Shown in pieces: positions 29,317 to 30,055 of a DNA stretch of 30,055 nt. The stretch is from a virus, in the IMG/VR virus record IMGVR_UViG_3300021403_000041, positions 1 to 30,055 of that record; one strand, 5' to 3'. The position numbers and the translations under genes are program-made. The number at the start of each line of letters is the position of its first letter. Position 1 is the stretch's first letter. The notes beneath the pieces were generated by a model. It was given only the letters and a program-made list of their open reading frames with translations, was not told the DNA's origin and did no database searches.

Positions 29317-30055
29317 ATGGCAGCGAGCGTGTGCATTCTAGCATTGCTCACGGCCGCGTGTGGAATTAACCCGCCACCCGCGTCTATTCAGGTCCATACA
29401 GAACCGATCCCTCACATCGGCATCAACGGACTGATGTATGGGCAGTATCTCCCCGCGCAGCTCGCGCCGATCTGCCAGTCCTCGAAAGCCTTGACGGTGC
29501 GTGCGCCCGTGCGGTCAGTCGCGGAAGCCAATACTCTGTTAGCCGGGATTACGCCATGCGGAAACCTCTCGGCGCTGCTCTTGGTGGAAAAGCCTGATCT
29601 CGGCCTGGTCGCGTCCCTCCTGAACGTGAAAGATCATCCCCTCGTGATCGGGATTGAACTGACGAACGAACCAGAACTCCAAGGCTTGACCGCGCAACAA
29701 TTCGGCGCGTTTGTGATCGCGGCGCAGCGGCAACTACTCGACGGCGGCTGGACCAAAGACATCCTCAGCGGCGGGCTGTACACCGTGGATGCCGACACCG
29801 TCCAATATCTGCGAGACGCGAATCTCGCATTGATGTGTCATGCGTGGCATTTCTACGGCGAATGGTCTGATGCCATTCTGGCGATGATTCAATCGACGGG
29901 AAGCTGCTGGGCACTGACAGAGACCGGCGCCCCAAGCACCGACGCGGCCTCCGATGCCTATCAATTGCAATATCTGACGCAAGGGCTGGTGATGGCGCAG
30001 CGCGGCGGGGCGCGCTATGTCACGCCCTATCAACTCCTCTACGGGCTCTGTAGGG
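29317..30055 (+). CDS. Putative lipoprotein glycoside hydrolase, clan GH-A (partial)
   Basis: An open frame of 246 codons runs from ATG at 29317 to the window edge with no stop. The N terminus (SVCILALLTAACGINPPP) looks like a lipoprotein signal with Cys15; Arg-rich in-frame codons upstream could add the usual positive start (TTG at 29228 is one option). N117-E118-P119 in GIELTNEPEL is the clan GH-A acid/base motif, and E202 in LTETGAPST lies 84 residues later, as expected for the nucleophile. CHAWHFY (174-180) fits the sixth strand. It would cut a polysaccharide at the cell surface. The 3' end is missing. Confidence 0.65.
   Translation, partial: MAASVCILALLTAACGINPPPASIQVHTEPIPHIGINGLMYGQYLPAQLAPICQSSKALTVRAPVRSVAEANTLLAGITPCGNLSALLLVEKPDLGLVASLLNVKDHPLVIGIELTNEPELQGLTAQQFGAFVIAAQRQLLDGGWTKDILSGGLYTVDADTVQYLRDANLALMCHAWHFYGEWSDAILAMIQSTGSCWALTETGAPSTDAASDAYQLQYLTQGLVMAQRGGARYVTPYQLLYGLCR

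Noticed and set aside
29734-30033. Minus-strand frame of 99 codons at the right end
   Set aside because: It is antisense to the frame carrying the NEP and TETG motifs and shows no family pattern.
1-30055. tRNA genes, integrase, attachment sites
   Set aside because: I looked for T-arm consensus sequences and integrase motifs by eye and found none; a covariance-model tRNA search would settle this.

Overview
The window is about 30 kb of a double-stranded DNA phage (or prophage) with a short-tailed, P22-like virion plan. The marker genes run in the expected order: large terminase, P22-type portal, scaffold, P22-type coat, gp4-like and gp10-like tail hub proteins, ejection-type proteins, a fibre/tailspike with a P22-like head-binding start, and a lysis block with a lysozyme and a holin. 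Lipobox signal peptides, a twin-arginine signal and the P22-like tail point to a Gram-negative host. Composition is GC-rich. I saw no integrase, tRNA or DNA polymerase, and no recognisable small terminase, so the genome is incomplete here and lifestyle cannot be decided.

Layout. Positions 1-2638 are a leftward early operon of tightly overlapping small genes. It begins with a ribbon-helix-helix regulator (2474-2638) read from a near-consensus promoter and ends in a long Gly-Ala hexamer-repeat tract at the left edge. A 70-bp divergent control region (2639-2708) separates it from a rightward operon: a YdaU/DUF1376 replication protein, a possible helicase-loader-like protein, several small proteins (one with a Tat signal), then the terminase. 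A structured 208-bp gap (6912-7119) carries a nested inverted repeat. From 7120 to 25896 is the virion block. A GC-rich hairpin follows at 14385 and a strong terminator-like hairpin at 15123. A GNAT acetyltransferase and a 2-oxoglutarate/iron oxygenase-like gene sit inside the tail block. From 25897 to 28847 is the lysis block, interrupted by an antisense HNH homing endonuclease. The right end holds a leftward zinc-ribbon gene and the start of a rightward putative lipoprotein with glycoside-hydrolase (clan GH-A) landmarks, cut by the window edge.

How the genes work together. The RHH protein probably controls both divergent promoters. The rightward early genes would start replication, and the late genes package DNA (terminase, portal), build the shell (scaffold, coat), close the head and form the tail (gp4, gp10, fibre), eject DNA and lyse the cell. 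Most genes are joined by ATGA, TAATG or TAAATG junctions, so translational coupling is the rule.

Most unusual signals: four consecutive early genes ending in nearly the same peptide (ANEKTA-like), with one of them apparently frameshifted; a Gly-Ala tract in frame behind a TGA; a short HExxYxP motif at both ends of the scaffold and in a nearby protein; protein-modifying enzymes within the virion block; an ORF that may produce both a lipidated and an unlipidated form; and an HNH gene whose ribosome binding site lies in a hairpin. All functional calls come from reading motifs by eye and no database search was run.
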